64,000 nucleotides of DNA from contig FMBT01000297.1 of the NCBI GenBank assembly GCA_900095095.1, positions 665,290-729,289 on the forward strand, in the 5' to 3' direction. The position numbers were made by a program, and so were the translations under genes. The DNA is from Fragilariopsis cylindrus CCMP1102. Taxonomy: Eukaryota; Bacillariophyta; Bacillariophyceae; Bacillariales; Bacillariaceae. Below, piece after piece: positions 1 through 8,927 of this stretch (its first letter is position 1; every line of letters begins with the position of its first letter). Under the pieces are notes generated by a model. The model had not been told where the DNA came from, did not search any database, and saw nothing but the letters and a program-made list of their open reading frames with translations.

Positions 1-35
1 TCTCCGTGATATCTTTGCTACCACACAGTATAGCA
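1..35. repeat. 35-bp direct repeat, copy 1
   Basis: Bases 1-35 are identical to bases 659-693. Together the two copies bracket 623 bp. The second copy lies inside the open frame at 491-1006 on the minus strand. A 13-bp inverted repeat (43-55 against 655-667) lies just inside the same segment. This could be the duplication left by an insertion, or a local rearrangement; the window edge hides what came before. Confidence 0.8.
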
Positions 36-490
36 TCGAATTTCACGGAGAGCTAGCGAAAGAGCGGTTGTTGTACAGACCATGATGCGCGCGCCTCCAG
101 AGCCATTGAATCTAGATCTTAGGCTTTGTTTCTAAGCCTTCGCGCTGGTGAACAGCTGGAAGCTAAGAAACAAAAGATGTGATTTTTCTTGCTCAAGGAA
201 AACTCAATTCAATTGAACAAGAGATGCGACGACGACATGGTATGAGGCACAATTTCTTTCACTTGCTTGTATCAAACCAAGTGCTTGACCGATTGGATAA
301 CTAATATAGAATAAGTACTACTTTTAAAATCCTCCCACCCGCCCGACAGAAAGTTATGATTCAATTGCCATCATCAGGCTCACCTGATTATGGCATTCGG
401 ATCCCAACCTATGTTTGTTTTTAAGGGATCAAAAGTGGCGGCTCACGATTTTCAATCCTGAGCATTTAGCAACCCAAGTTTACAATATCA

Positions 491-1006
491 TTATTTCAAC
501 TTCCACTTATACGTATATTTGATACTAGGACCGATACTGGGTTCGTCGAACCTAGGACCAGTTCTTGGATCAGTTCTTGGATCCGAGCTTGGCTCGGTCC
601 AAGAAACTATGGATAACAACACTCGGGCTGGCCTTGGGTAAACATACGAGACAGTAGCTCTCCGTGATATCTTTGCTACCACACAGTATAGCACGTCCTC
701 ATTATAGCCGGGAGAAACAAGCAAGCGTGCAACGTTGTTAATATCCAACTCGTAGATAGTTGTAGACGAGTCCTTGCAGATACCTTGCAAAGACGTCCCC
801 TGGGCAATCTCAATGTCAAGAGCCGCTTCTTTCGCAGCAGCGGCTTGAGCCCGAATGAGATGAAAATCAGCTTGTTCATCATGGCTTGCCCGAGCGGCAG
901 TAGCCGCCGCTTTAGAAGCTTTATCCTTTGCAATCTTCGCCTTAATTCCGATGCGATGGACAGCAGCAGGAGTACTAGGAGACTTAGGATTTTTAAAAGG
1001 AGACAT
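491..1006 (-). CDS. Unknown ORF, possibly a gene truncated by insertion
   Basis: I do not recognise this 171-residue frame. It starts at an ATG (1004-1006 on the plus strand). The first 75 residues are Ala/Lys/Ser-rich and probably helical. Residues 80-115 look like an ordinary folded protein. After the 35-bp repeat the sequence becomes a degenerate Asp-Pro-Arg-Thr repeat ending in a basic tail. The 35-bp duplication suggests the original 3' part lies before position 1 and was separated from this part by inserted DNA. The Copia element is inserted only about 85 bp upstream of the ATG, so any promoter has probably been displaced. It could be a remnant of another mobile element or a spurious frame. 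Confidence 0.3.
   Translation of the reverse strand: MSPFKNPKSPSTPAAVHRIGIKAKIAKDKASKAAATAARASHDEQADFHLIRAQAAAAKEAALDIEIAQGTSLQGICKDSSTTIYELDINNVARLLVSPGYNEDVLYCVVAKISRRATVSYVYPRPARVLLSIVSWTEPSSDPRTDPRTGPRFDEPSIGPSIKYTYKWKLK
659..693. repeat. 35-bp direct repeat, copy 2
   Basis: This is the exact second copy of bases 1-35. It lies in the 3' half of the unknown minus-strand frame, where it encodes part of the protein just before the sequence changes to a Pro/Asp/Arg-rich tail. That suggests the tail is foreign to the original gene. Confidence 0.8.
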
Positions 1007-1090
1007 GGCAAAAGTAATAAAAGAATAAGATTATAATAATAATAAGCGTCAATGGTTTCAACAAGTTCGAAAAAAAGTTTTATGAGCTAT

Positions 1091-1481
1091 TGTTGGGGAT
1101 TCAATTGTTTATGGGTCCCGTGAGGTTTTCACAACAGTCATTTTAAGTCATGTCATGTACGTCGTGACACTTGTGCATGTTGTTTCCTCACAATAAATAT
1201 ATATATGCTGCGCATTATCGTGTGGTTGATAATTGAAGAGAAAAGATGTGTCGTATTTACATTGCGTTAATGTAATGTAAGCACCTCCATCGGCACCTCG
1301 GATGTCAATCAATGTTGGTCATTATTTATTATAGAACTTATGCAATAGGTAAATAATAACAACAAGTTAATAAGCTAGCCATACATAGTATTCAAACCTA
1401 TATATCATCCTAGTATCTTCAAGCATTACGTAATAAGCAACATACCAATATCCACGGCGTTGCGATTACTGTATTTCAACA
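1091..1481 (+). repeat. 5' LTR of the Copia element
   Basis: This 391-bp LTR begins TGTTGGGG and ends TTTCAACA, a short terminal inverted repeat. A TATA-like run lies at about 1196-1206, and AATAAA overlaps its start. An ACGT core (1159-1162), the type of site bound by bZIP factors, lies in the likely U3 part. The 16-nt segment 1321-1336 is the exact reverse complement of the first 16 nt after the LTR (1482-1497). Confidence 0.97.
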
Positions 1482-1497
1482 TTCTATAATAAATAAT
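1482..1497 (+). other. Primer-binding site, apparently for self-priming
   Basis: The 16 bases directly after the 5' LTR lack the TGG expected for pairing with a tRNA 3' end, and are too AT-rich for a typical internal tRNA site. They are perfectly complementary to bases 1321-1336 within the LTR. In Tf1 of fission yeast (a Ty3-type element), the 5' end of the element's own RNA pairs with the site next to U5 and is cut by RNase H to make the primer. Here the primer 3' end would be base 1336, paired with base 1482, the first base after U5. The role is inferred; the complementarity is directly visible. Confidence 0.65.
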
Positions 1498-1588
1498 CAC
1501 AGTCATTGATTAGATTAATCGAATCAATAACAACAACCACCTTACAAGATATACCTATTAGTATTCCAACTACTATCACCTTGCAAGA

Positions 1589-3895
1589 ATGGCTGTCACC
1601 GACAATAAACCTGCTGACACCACCAGTACAACTGGTGGCGCCGGTAATGCCCTCTCTGCCAAAGAGAAGGAAGCGAAGGCTGCTGCTGCAGCTGCAAAGA
1701 ACACAGCAAACCAAAAGAAGAAAAATCATCCATCGAATGCCTCAAACAAGAAGAAACAACAAGTTGCGAAATCCAAGTTTGAAGGTTTAGCCTCCGGTAC
1801 CAATCCTATGAAAGGAACTGTCATTGCATTAGCTAATGGCAATCTACTGGGACAATATCGAACATACCAGAACACGTTGGCAGGATCGGCAGCTGCCGAC
1901 AAAGCCTATGGACTTGATTCAGTTATCCTTGACTTGGTTGCTAAAATCGAATCTGATTTTGTTACATCAAAACCAGATCCTTTGCAACATTCAAACGTCG
2001 TTACCATCTACAAAAAAGATGCTACGGGTGCAGATACTACTACACCAACTGGAGAGAAAAGACTAGTCTGTTTCGATCCTATCCTCAAGGAAAGTACGGA
2101 TTCAAACTACTTCATCGATGTAAAGATACAAAAGGCCAACTGGAATAACTATGACAGGTTCTCCAAAGCATACTATCGTACAGCGATTGGGAATGTAGAG
2201 GATGTTATCATCACCTACTGTCGCGCCGACAAGAGAATGGCTCTTGTGGAAACTGAAAAAGATTTAATAGGATTCTTACAAATCCTCCGTTCAGTATGTG
2301 CACAAACCAATGGCATTGTTAAAGTCGATCAAGAATTCCAAAACCTCCACACCTTACATGCTGCAATTGCTTTCAAGCAGGCAGCTAATGTAGATGACTC
2401 CACATTCTCAAAACAAGTACAAGATCGATACAAATCAGCTATATTCACATGTGGAAAGTTCGCATTCGGACAAGCTTCATTTGACAAGGTACTACAATCA
2501 ACTCTTCCGGCACCCGTCACTCTCGATGCTTATCTCAAGCTTACACCGGAAGATCAAGCACCATATGATAAACTTGTTGAAGAGCGAATTGTCGCTCGAC
2601 TGATTGTGAAGAATTCATTAAATAAGAATCTTAAAGCTCATTTAATGACCACTTACTCTACTGCTAAAGGCGATTGTTACCCCAATACAATCAATGACGC
2701 GCTAGCGTTGCTATCAACCTTTGCTGGACCAGCAAAGAATGCACCTACTGAAGATGCTGTCGTGTCATATCACGAAGCATCATCCGTACCGGATCCAGTG
2801 TCATCTATTCAAGAGGAGGCTGAAGAAAACTTATCTGATCCAGAACAAGAACTAACAATTGAAGAACTGCCACCGGATGTCATCAGTCCAGTTGAATTCA
2901 ATGCATCAGTTATGGCGACAGTCATTGCTGAAGCCACCAAAGAGGCTGATAATGATCGTTTCTTTGGAGCAAGCTTTGCACAACTACAAGATGTCGATGA
3001 CATCTATGATGACAATGAGCCAGATTTTGTAACCTGCGCTCATGTCGCTGAACGTCCAGGAGATTCAACTGATTTTGACAGTAACTCTGACATTGACCAT
3101 GCAGGAGACCGACATGGTGATTCAAGTGACTGGGACACTGATGAATGGAATCGTGAACTTGATGAAAACAGAAATCGTCCTAAGACTGGAAAATCCCCCA
3201 TCACCATCAACAAGGCGCATGGCTTTGAAACAGTTGTCTACCTCACAGCACAACGTGTTAAGAATACAGGAACAGTTCGAATCAAGCACTATGGTATCGA
3301 CGAGCCAGATCTCATCAGCTATGAATATGTTAGTCCTACCCCTGAACACATCATTGACTACTCTGATGTTATCCGTGAGAAATTGAAACTCTCAGGCATT
3401 CGTGATACTGAAACACTGGCTGAACTCTTTGAAGACTGCAGTATTGCAGAAGCCGCTAGAAGACTAGGTCAGCAACTTAGGGATGTCAATCAAACTTCTC
3501 TACATGGTGATACAGTCCGCTACCTCAAAGAAGAAACAGAGAGACACTATGATCATATCAGGTTCTACTCTGCTCGATATGATCGAATGATCACCGAAAT
3601 TGGTCCAGATGATGAACGCGAGCTCTTTCCTGCAGCTCATGTGTTGTTGCACCACACAGTGGTGGCTGTATCAATCAATCAACGACGTCGCAAACCCAAT
3701 CGGTGGATCAATAAAGTGACCCGAAAATTGGTCAACTGCGGTGTTAACACAGTTGAGTTGCTTGAGTCCAAACTAAACGATAATACACTAAACCTTGTGC
3801 TCCAACGCCATGGGTTACCGAAATTCCACATAATGACTATCCATGGATTCAATTTAATCCTAGATACGTCGGATTTTCGTCAGGGCCGTTCTTAA
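1589..3895 (+). CDS. gag: Copia gag-like protein, with a duplicated C-terminal domain
   Basis: This 768-residue structural protein starts at the first ATG after the LTR region. Residues 1-60 are Ala/Lys-rich and basic, fit to bind RNA or membranes. Residues 70-400 are mostly helical and occupy the usual capsid position, but no named family is obvious. Residues 400-560 are strongly acidic. I see no CCHC zinc knuckle, which Copia gags usually carry. Two segments near the C-terminus (about 593-645 and 708-758) resemble each other: each has a basic-Leu helix, a Gly-Ile/Val turn, a Thr-Glu-Leu-Leu helix and a late His-Gly. The protein is about twice the length of common Copia gags. The stop at 3893-3895 is 11 bp before the ATG of ORF2. 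Confidence 0.8.
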   Translation: MAVTDNKPADTTSTTGGAGNALSAKEKEAKAAAAAAKNTANQKKKNHPSNASNKKKQQVAKSKFEGLASGTNPMKGTVIALANGNLLGQYRTYQNTLAGSAAADKAYGLDSVILDLVAKIESDFVTSKPDPLQHSNVVTIYKKDATGADTTTPTGEKRLVCFDPILKESTDSNYFIDVKIQKANWNNYDRFSKAYYRTAIGNVEDVIITYCRADKRMALVETEKDLIGFLQILRSVCAQTNGIVKVDQEFQNLHTLHAAIAFKQAANVDDSTFSKQVQDRYKSAIFTCGKFAFGQASFDKVLQSTLPAPVTLDAYLKLTPEDQAPYDKLVEERIVARLIVKNSLNKNLKAHLMTTYSTAKGDCYPNTINDALALLSTFAGPAKNAPTEDAVVSYHEASSVPDPVSSIQEEAEENLSDPEQELTIEELPPDVISPVEFNASVMATVIAEATKEADNDRFFGASFAQLQDVDDIYDDNEPDFVTCAHVAERPGDSTDFDSNSDIDHAGDRHGDSSDWDTDEWNRELDENRNRPKTGKSPITINKAHGFETVVYLTAQRVKNTGTVRIKHYGIDEPDLISYEYVSPTPEHIIDYSDVIREKLKLSGIRDTETLAELFEDCSIAEAARRLGQQLRDVNQTSLHGDTVRYLKEETERHYDHIRFYSARYDRMITEIGPDDERELFPAAHVLLHHTVVAVSINQRRRKPNRWINKVTRKLVNCGVNTVELLESKLNDNTLNLVLQRHGLPKFHIMTIHGFNLILDTSDFRQGRS

Positions 3896-3906
3896 AGGAA
3901 GACCAA

Positions 3907-4476
3907 ATGCCCTATCATCCGTATGATACTGGATGGATTAAAACAATCTATTCATCCATCTGTTTAGGATGGTTTCTACTCTCCACCGGATTACTACCCA
4001 GGTATACATGTTACTCGCTATACAATAATGTTTGGATCACATATTGCAAAATCATTGCATATATGTGTGAAGCAATTGGCGACGCTATCATAACAGCTGG
4101 TGAAACAATCATGGAGATCGATTCCATTATATTCAATAAAATTAACTACATCACCCCGATCTACAATGTGCTTCAACGATTTGAGCACACGCTTTCTAGA
4201 CTTAATATTTTCACCCATCCAATCATTGGGATGCGTCCAAATCCATCTCGAGAAAGCACAACTCCAAGAACAACAAGACCTCCTCCGGAAGCCACCTACA
4301 TGTCTTCTTTGCGCGCAAACGCAGCCATAAGAGGCACTCTGTTATCTCAGGGCCAAACCCACATTTGGCGAATGATAACAGCCGAACCAAGGATCGAACC
4401 CATGCTGGCACCCAGTCTCGATCCAAAATTCCTCGTATCCCTACACATACGTCCACTTCAGTCATCTATCCTATAG
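3907..4476 (+). CDS. ORF2 of the Copia element, hydrophobic linker or extra ORF
   Basis: A 189-residue frame lies between gag and pol in its own phase (-1 relative to gag). Its open frame also overlaps the end of gag, and its 3' part overlaps the open pol frame from 4206. Residues 10-75 contain two hydrophobic stretches that could cross a membrane. Residues 105-130 are basic and Pro/Thr/Arg-rich. Its ATG follows the gag stop by only 11 bp, which would allow re-initiation. It might be a real third protein, a section of a single gag-pol polyprotein reached by two -1 shifts, or part of one frame split by two missing bases. It matches no retroviral or Copia protein that I know. Confidence 0.45.
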   Translation: MPYHPYDTGWIKTIYSSICLGWFLLSTGLLPRYTCYSLYNNVWITYCKIIAYMCEAIGDAIITAGETIMEIDSIIFNKINYITPIYNVLQRFEHTLSRLNIFTHPIIGMRPNPSRESTTPRTTRPPPEATYMSSLRANAAIRGTLLSQGQTHIWRMITAEPRIEPMLAPSLDPKFLVSLHIRPLQSSIL

Positions 4477-7400
4477 ATGACCCATCATGTCAAGATATTA
4501 CTTGGTATGATGCCATCTCTCCTTACTGGACTGGTGGTATGATTTGGGACGGTGCCTATGTCCTTAATCACCAAGTTGTTTCCGTTACAACTGATCCTAT
4601 CTTTGTTTCTGATTTACTTCCAGCATTTGAATTGTCTGCTACAATTCAATCACCGAAAGCAAGGAGCGGGGGGGGTAAGCATGTCGGCCCACGGACCACC
4701 ATTGCTATTGATAGCGGATCTACTATTCACATCTTCAAAGATGCCTTCCTCCTGGCTGACATCCAAGCTGATGAGAACAGTTCTATTTCCGTACGGACTA
4801 CAGATTCGAAATTCCAGATCAAGGATATTGGACGTCTGTGTGATGACCTTGACACTCTGCCTCTCCCATCGGACGGTTACTATTTCTATCCTAATGGAGT
4901 AGCAAACTTGCTATCACTAGCCATGCTAACTGATACCAAGCGAGTGGTTATGGACAGCGCCATTGACAATGCAATATATGTATTCAATGATGACGGTTCA
5001 TATATCAGATTTGGTAAGACATCCAATGGGATGTACTGTATTGATATCACCACCGATGACAACCACCATATTGTCATGGCACATCAAACTGTAAAAGGGG
5101 AGAGTGCACACTTTTCTGCAATCGATTGTAGAAGAGCTGCAAAAGTCAGGGATCTCCAAGAAGCACTAGCATGCCCTAGTGACTTTGATCTGGCTAATGC
5201 AATTGAACATAATGTTATTGGTAACAGCCCTTTCACAAGGAGGGATGTACGTATTGCCAAACAAATATTTGGACCTGACGTCCCAGCAATGAAAGGAAAG
5301 ACTGTCAAGAACAAGAGCATTATGCCAAGAGAGGATGACGTAACAGACATCCCATCTTTCATCATGAAAGAATACTCCAATATCCACTTAGCAATTGACA
5401 TCATGCATATCAACGGAATCAAGTTTCTTATATCACACTCCAAGCACATTGGGCTGATACAAACATACTGTGTTAGAAAGAACAATCGAGATGCCATACT
5501 GGCATGCATTCTGAAGATAGTACAAACATACAAAAGTAGGAGTGTGTTTAAGGTTGTAACAATTGAAGCGGATGGTGCATTCGAATGCATCAAACATGAA
5601 CTACAAGACAAGCCATACAACATCACTCTATCAACATGTGATGCTGACAGGCATGTTGAGACTGTTGAAAGACAAATTAGATTCCTTAAAGAAAGAATCA
5701 GAGCAGTAAGAATGATGATGCCATACAAGAAACTTCCCAAACGATTCACAGTTGAAATGGTCCTCCGAGTTACAATGCTAATCAACTCACTACCCAAACA
5801 GAATGGCATCCATTCCATATTATCTCCAAGAGAAATAGTAACAGGAAAGAAATTTAGATGCCCTACTGTCAAGGTAGGACAATATGTCCAAGGACATACC
5901 GGAGGAACTAATAGCACTGATGAAGAAAGATCTATCGATGCCCTGTACATCGGTCGTGCCGACAATGGCAGTGGTCACGTGGTGTTCAAGCTGAGCACTA
6001 AACAACCCGTTTCTGTCAACAGGGTTACCATCATTCCAACTACTGAAGCTCTGATCAATACTGTAAATGAGATTGGAGAACAAGAAAGACAACCAGAAGG
6101 AATTGAATTTGCTGACATCAACGGAAGAGTCACATTAGACGACTTTGCTGCTAATGTGATCAATGATGATGACAGTAATGCCTCTGATATTGATTTCAAA
6201 ATGGATGAAGAATATAGAGAGGAGCTTCAAAAAGAACTGAAGCTGGAAACAAAAGATAAGACTGTTATCGAATCAGATCCGGATTCAAAACAGTTTGGTG
6301 GCGACAGTGATGTCCCTGACTCACAAATCGACTTCTTCCAGAATCCAATACAGCAACACAACAGGGACACTCTTAATGAAAATGAAGAGGAACCTATTAT
6401 CCTTGAAAGTCGCACCCGATCTGGCATGAATCTAGCTAACTCAATGTCAAAGCAGGAGTGTGGGAAGGATAAGAAGAAGAAGAAGAAGAGAAGAATCATC
6501 GTTGAAGATAATACTAACTTAATTGAAGATGATCTTGACGACGATGATATGATGCAATCCAACATAGCATCAGAAGATGACATTATTACTAATGGTACAT
6601 CTGAAGAAGAAGTAGAGGAAGAAGAACCATCCGCTCCACGTGAGCTTGATTCGAACCTGGGTTCATATTGGAACCTAGCACATTCAAAGCAAGCATACGT
6701 CCTTAACACCATTGCCTCATACAGTCATGTAGAGGCATCGAAATCAACTCCACAGTATGGTTTCAATAGGGGGTTAAAGGAATTCGGCTCATTGGGATAT
6801 GAAGCAACCATGAAGGAGCTTGATGACAACCTCCTAGGAATGGGAGCAGTGAAGATGCTATTACCATCAGAAGCAAGCCGTTCAATACGATTCGAAGCCC
6901 TAAACTACCTTATGTTCTTGAAAAGAAAAAGATGTGGAAAGGTTAAAGCAAGAGGATGTGCGGATGGAAGACCCCAACGTGAATACATATCAAAAGATGA
7001 ATCCAGCTCACCAACTGTATCTATATATGCTCTGATGACATCCTGTCTGATGGATGCTATTGAAGGCAGGAAGGTCGCCACCTGTGATATACCAGGCGCT
7101 TTCCTACAGGCTGATTACCCAGCTGATAAGGACTGTTACCTCAAGTTCGAAGGAGCAATGGTGACAATGATATGTGCCATTGATCCTAAATACAAGCGTA
7201 ATATAGTGGAGAGGAATGGAAAAGAATATGTATATGCGAAACTGACCAAGGCTGTATATGGTACGCTCCTTGGAGCTATCCTATTCTACAAGAAGCTCAG
7301 TAAACAATTGATTGAATGGGGATATGAACCAAACTGCTATGATAGATGTACCTTCAACAAAATGATTGAAGGGAACCAATGCACTATCCAATTTCATGTG

Positions 7401-8468
7401 GACGATTTGAAAATATCGCACATGAAGCAATCTGTAATAGACGCAGTACTTGATGATGTAAACAAAGAATTTGGTACCATCAAGAAGCCATTATCAGCTA
7501 CCACTGGTGACATACATGACTACCTCGGTCTAACCATTGACTATAGTGAAAAGAACAAGGTTAAGTTCACTATGTATGACTATCTAGAAGACATACTGGC
7601 CGAAATGCCAAGCGATATGAATGGAACCGCTCCCACACCAGCTAGTGATAATCTGTTTGATGTGGATGAGGAGTCAGAACTATTGAATGAAAAAGAAGCA
7701 GATTTCTTCCACCGATCGACAGCTCGGTTGTTGTTTGCTGCTAAGAGGGCAAGACCAGATCTCCAAGTGGCTGTTGCTTACCTCTGCACGCGAGTCAAAG
7801 CCCCTACACGCTCTGACTATCGAAAGTTGACCAGAGTGATGAAATATCTGAGGTTAACAATATCCATTCCTCTCGTGTTGGGATGGGATGGAAGTGGAAA
7901 ACTATTGTGGTCAGTAGACGCATCATTTGCTATACACAAAGACATGAGAAGTCATACTGGTGCTGTGTTAACATGGGGCCAGGGCGCACTGATGTCGATG
8001 TCCTTAAAGCAAAAGATCAACACGAAGAGCTCCACTGAAGCAGAATTGGTTGGAGTTGATGACGCTATGAATTTTATTGAATGGATTCAATTATTCGTTG
8101 GCGAGCAACTCAAGTCAATTAATCCTGATTCAATCCTCAACAAGATTGGTTCAGACGTTGTCATTCAACAGGACAACACGAGCACAATACAACTCGAGAA
8201 CAATGGACAAGCGTCTAGTACCAAGAGAACTAGACACATCAATATTCGGTACTTCTATGTAACAAGTAAGATCAAAGAAGGAAGCATTCGTGTGATATAT
8301 CATCCCACAAAGGAGATGGTATCGGATTATTTGACTAAGCCATTGCAGGGGAGCTTGTTTAGAACTCATCGTAACTCCCTCATGGGCCACGATGAGGATT
8401 CGATAGCACAATGTAATAAAGAGTACAATGATGCTAAGGCAGCTGCTGCCAAGGACCTTTCTAATTGA
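4206..8468 (+). CDS. pol: Copia Pol polyprotein (PR-IN-RT-RH)
   Basis: The frame is open from 4206. The first in-frame ATG is at 4539, still upstream of the protease. The aspartic protease site Asp-Ser-Gly lies at 4710-4718. The integrase core follows with Asp in AIDIM, Asp in EADGAF and Glu in VETVERQ; the segment before it lacks a recognisable HHCC zinc finger. The reverse transcriptase shows CDIPGAFLQA and then HVDD, in place of the more usual YVDD. RNase H shows VDASFA, STEAELV and QQDNTS, followed by the Copia-typical HINIRYFYV and SDYLTKPLQG. All catalytic residues appear present. A run of eight G at 4668-4675 precedes the protease and is a likely place for a length error. The stop is at 8466-8468, 63 bp before the 3' LTR. 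Confidence 0.93.
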   Translation, partial: YFHPSNHWDASKSISRKHNSKNNKTSSGSHLHVFFARKRSHKRHSVISGPNPHLANDNSRTKDRTHAGTQSRSKIPRIPTHTSTSVIYPIDDPSCQDITWYDAISPYWTGGMIWDGAYVLNHQVVSVTTDPIFVSDLLPAFELSATIQSPKARSGGGKHVGPRTTIAIDSGSTIHIFKDAFLLADIQADENSSISVRTTDSKFQIKDIGRLCDDLDTLPLPSDGYYFYPNGVANLLSLAMLTDTKRVVMDSAIDNAIYVFNDDGSYIRFGKTSNGMYCIDITTDDNHHIVMAHQTVKGESAHFSAIDCRRAAKVRDLQEALACPSDFDLANAIEHNVIGNSPFTRRDVRIAKQIFGPDVPAMKGKTVKNKSIMPREDDVTDIPSFIMKEYSNIHLAIDIMHINGIKFLISHSKHIGLIQTYCVRKNNRDAILACILKIVQTYKSRSVFKVVTIEADGAFECIKHELQDKPYNITLSTCDADRHVETVERQIRFLKERIRAVRMMMPYKKLPKRFTVEMVLRVTMLINSLPKQNGIHSILSPREIVTGKKFRCPTVKVGQYVQGHTGGTNSTDEERSIDALYIGRADNGSGHVVFKLSTKQPVSVNRVTIIPTTEALINTVNEIGEQERQPEGIEFADINGRVTLDDFAANVINDDDSNASDIDFKMDEEYREELQKELKLETKDKTVIESDPDSKQFGGDSDVPDSQIDFFQNPIQQHNRDTLNENEEEPIILESRTRSGMNLANSMSKQECGKDKKKKKKRRIIVEDNTNLIEDDLDDDDMMQSNIASEDDIITNGTSEEEVEEEEPSAPRELDSNLGSYWNLAHSKQAYVLNTIASYSHVEASKSTPQYGFNRGLKEFGSLGYEATMKELDDNLLGMGAVKMLLPSEASRSIRFEALNYLMFLKRKRCGKVKARGCADGRPQREYISKDESSSPTVSIYALMTSCLMDAIEGRKVATCDIPGAFLQADYPADKDCYLKFEGAMVTMICAIDPKYKRNIVERNGKEYVYAKLTKAVYGTLLGAILFYKKLSKQLIEWGYEPNCYDRCTFNKMIEGNQCTIQFHVDDLKISHMKQSVIDAVLDDVNKEFGTIKKPLSATTGDIHDYLGLTIDYSEKNKVKFTMYDYLEDILAEMPSDMNGTAPTPASDNLFDVDEESELLNEKEADFFHRSTARLLFAAKRARPDLQVAVAYLCTRVKAPTRSDYRKLTRVMKYLRLTISIPLVLGWDGSGKLLWSVDASFAIHKDMRSHTGAVLTWGQGALMSMSLKQKINTKSSTEAELVGVDDAMNFIEWIQLFVGEQLKSINPDSILNKIGSDVVIQQDNTSTIQLENNGQASSTKRTRHINIRYFYVTSKIKEGSIRVIYHPTKEMVSDYLTKPLQGSLFRTHRNSLMGHDEDSIAQCNKEYNDAKAAAAKDLSN

Positions 8469-8521
8469 ATGGAAGGGACATGTTGATTACATTCGAATCG
8501 ATGCTAATACATCAATTCAAA

Positions 8522-8531
8522 TGTAGGAGTG
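8522..8531 (+). other. Probable polypurine tract
   Basis: The ten bases before the 3' LTR are purine-rich (AGGAG followed by TG) and lie exactly where the plus-strand primer of an LTR element must be. The tract is short and weak, so the call rests mainly on position. Confidence 0.45.
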
Positions 8532-8922
8532 TGTTGGGGATTCAATTGTTTATGGGTCCCGTGAGGTTTTCACAACAGTCATTTTAAGTCATGTCATGTA
8601 CGTCGTGACACTTGTGCATGTTGTTTCCTCACAATAAATATATATATGCTGCGCATTATCGTGTGGTTGATAATTGAAGAGAAAAGATGTGTCGTATTTA
8701 CATTGCGTTAATGTAATGTAAGCACCTCCATCGGCACCTCGGATGTCAATCAATGTTGGTCATTATTTATTATAGAACTTATGCAATAGGTAAATAATAA
8801 CAACAAGTTAATAAGCTAGCCATACATAGTATTCAAACCTATATATCATCCTAGTATCTTCAAGCATTACGTAATAAGCAACATACCAATATCCACGGCG
8901 TTGCGATTACTGTATTTCAACA
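8532..8922 (+). repeat. 3' LTR of the Copia element
   Basis: This 391-bp LTR is identical by eye to the 5' LTR at 1091-1481. It is followed directly by GCTAT, the second copy of the target duplication. The 16-nt self-complementary segment recurs at 8762-8777. Confidence 0.97.
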
Positions 8923-8927
8923 GCTAT

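Larger units (their letters stand above)
1091..8922 (+). mobile_element. Complete Ty1/Copia LTR retrotransposon (diatom CoDi-like)
   Basis: The element is 7,832 bp long and is bounded by two 391-bp LTRs that I read as identical base for base. The LTRs begin TGTTG and end CAACA. The 5-bp sequence GCTAT is present immediately before (1086-1090) and after (8923-8927), which is the target-site duplication expected from integrase. The internal order gag, protease, integrase, reverse transcriptase, RNase H defines the Copia superfamily. Identical LTRs mean a very recent insertion, since LTRs are made identical at integration and then diverge. The coding part is in three frames (gag 1589-3895, ORF2 3907-4476, pol 4206-8468), so expression needs frameshifting, re-initiation, or correction of assembly errors. 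Confidence 0.96.

Noticed and set aside
3840-3895. A programmed -1 slippery site at the end of gag
   Set aside because: I found no X-XXY-YYZ heptamer in the right phase in the last 50 bases, so I did not annotate one.
5084-5965. Minus-strand frame of 293 residues inside pol
   Set aside because: It lies opposite the integrase region, whose motifs are clear on the plus strand; no feature supports the antisense frame.
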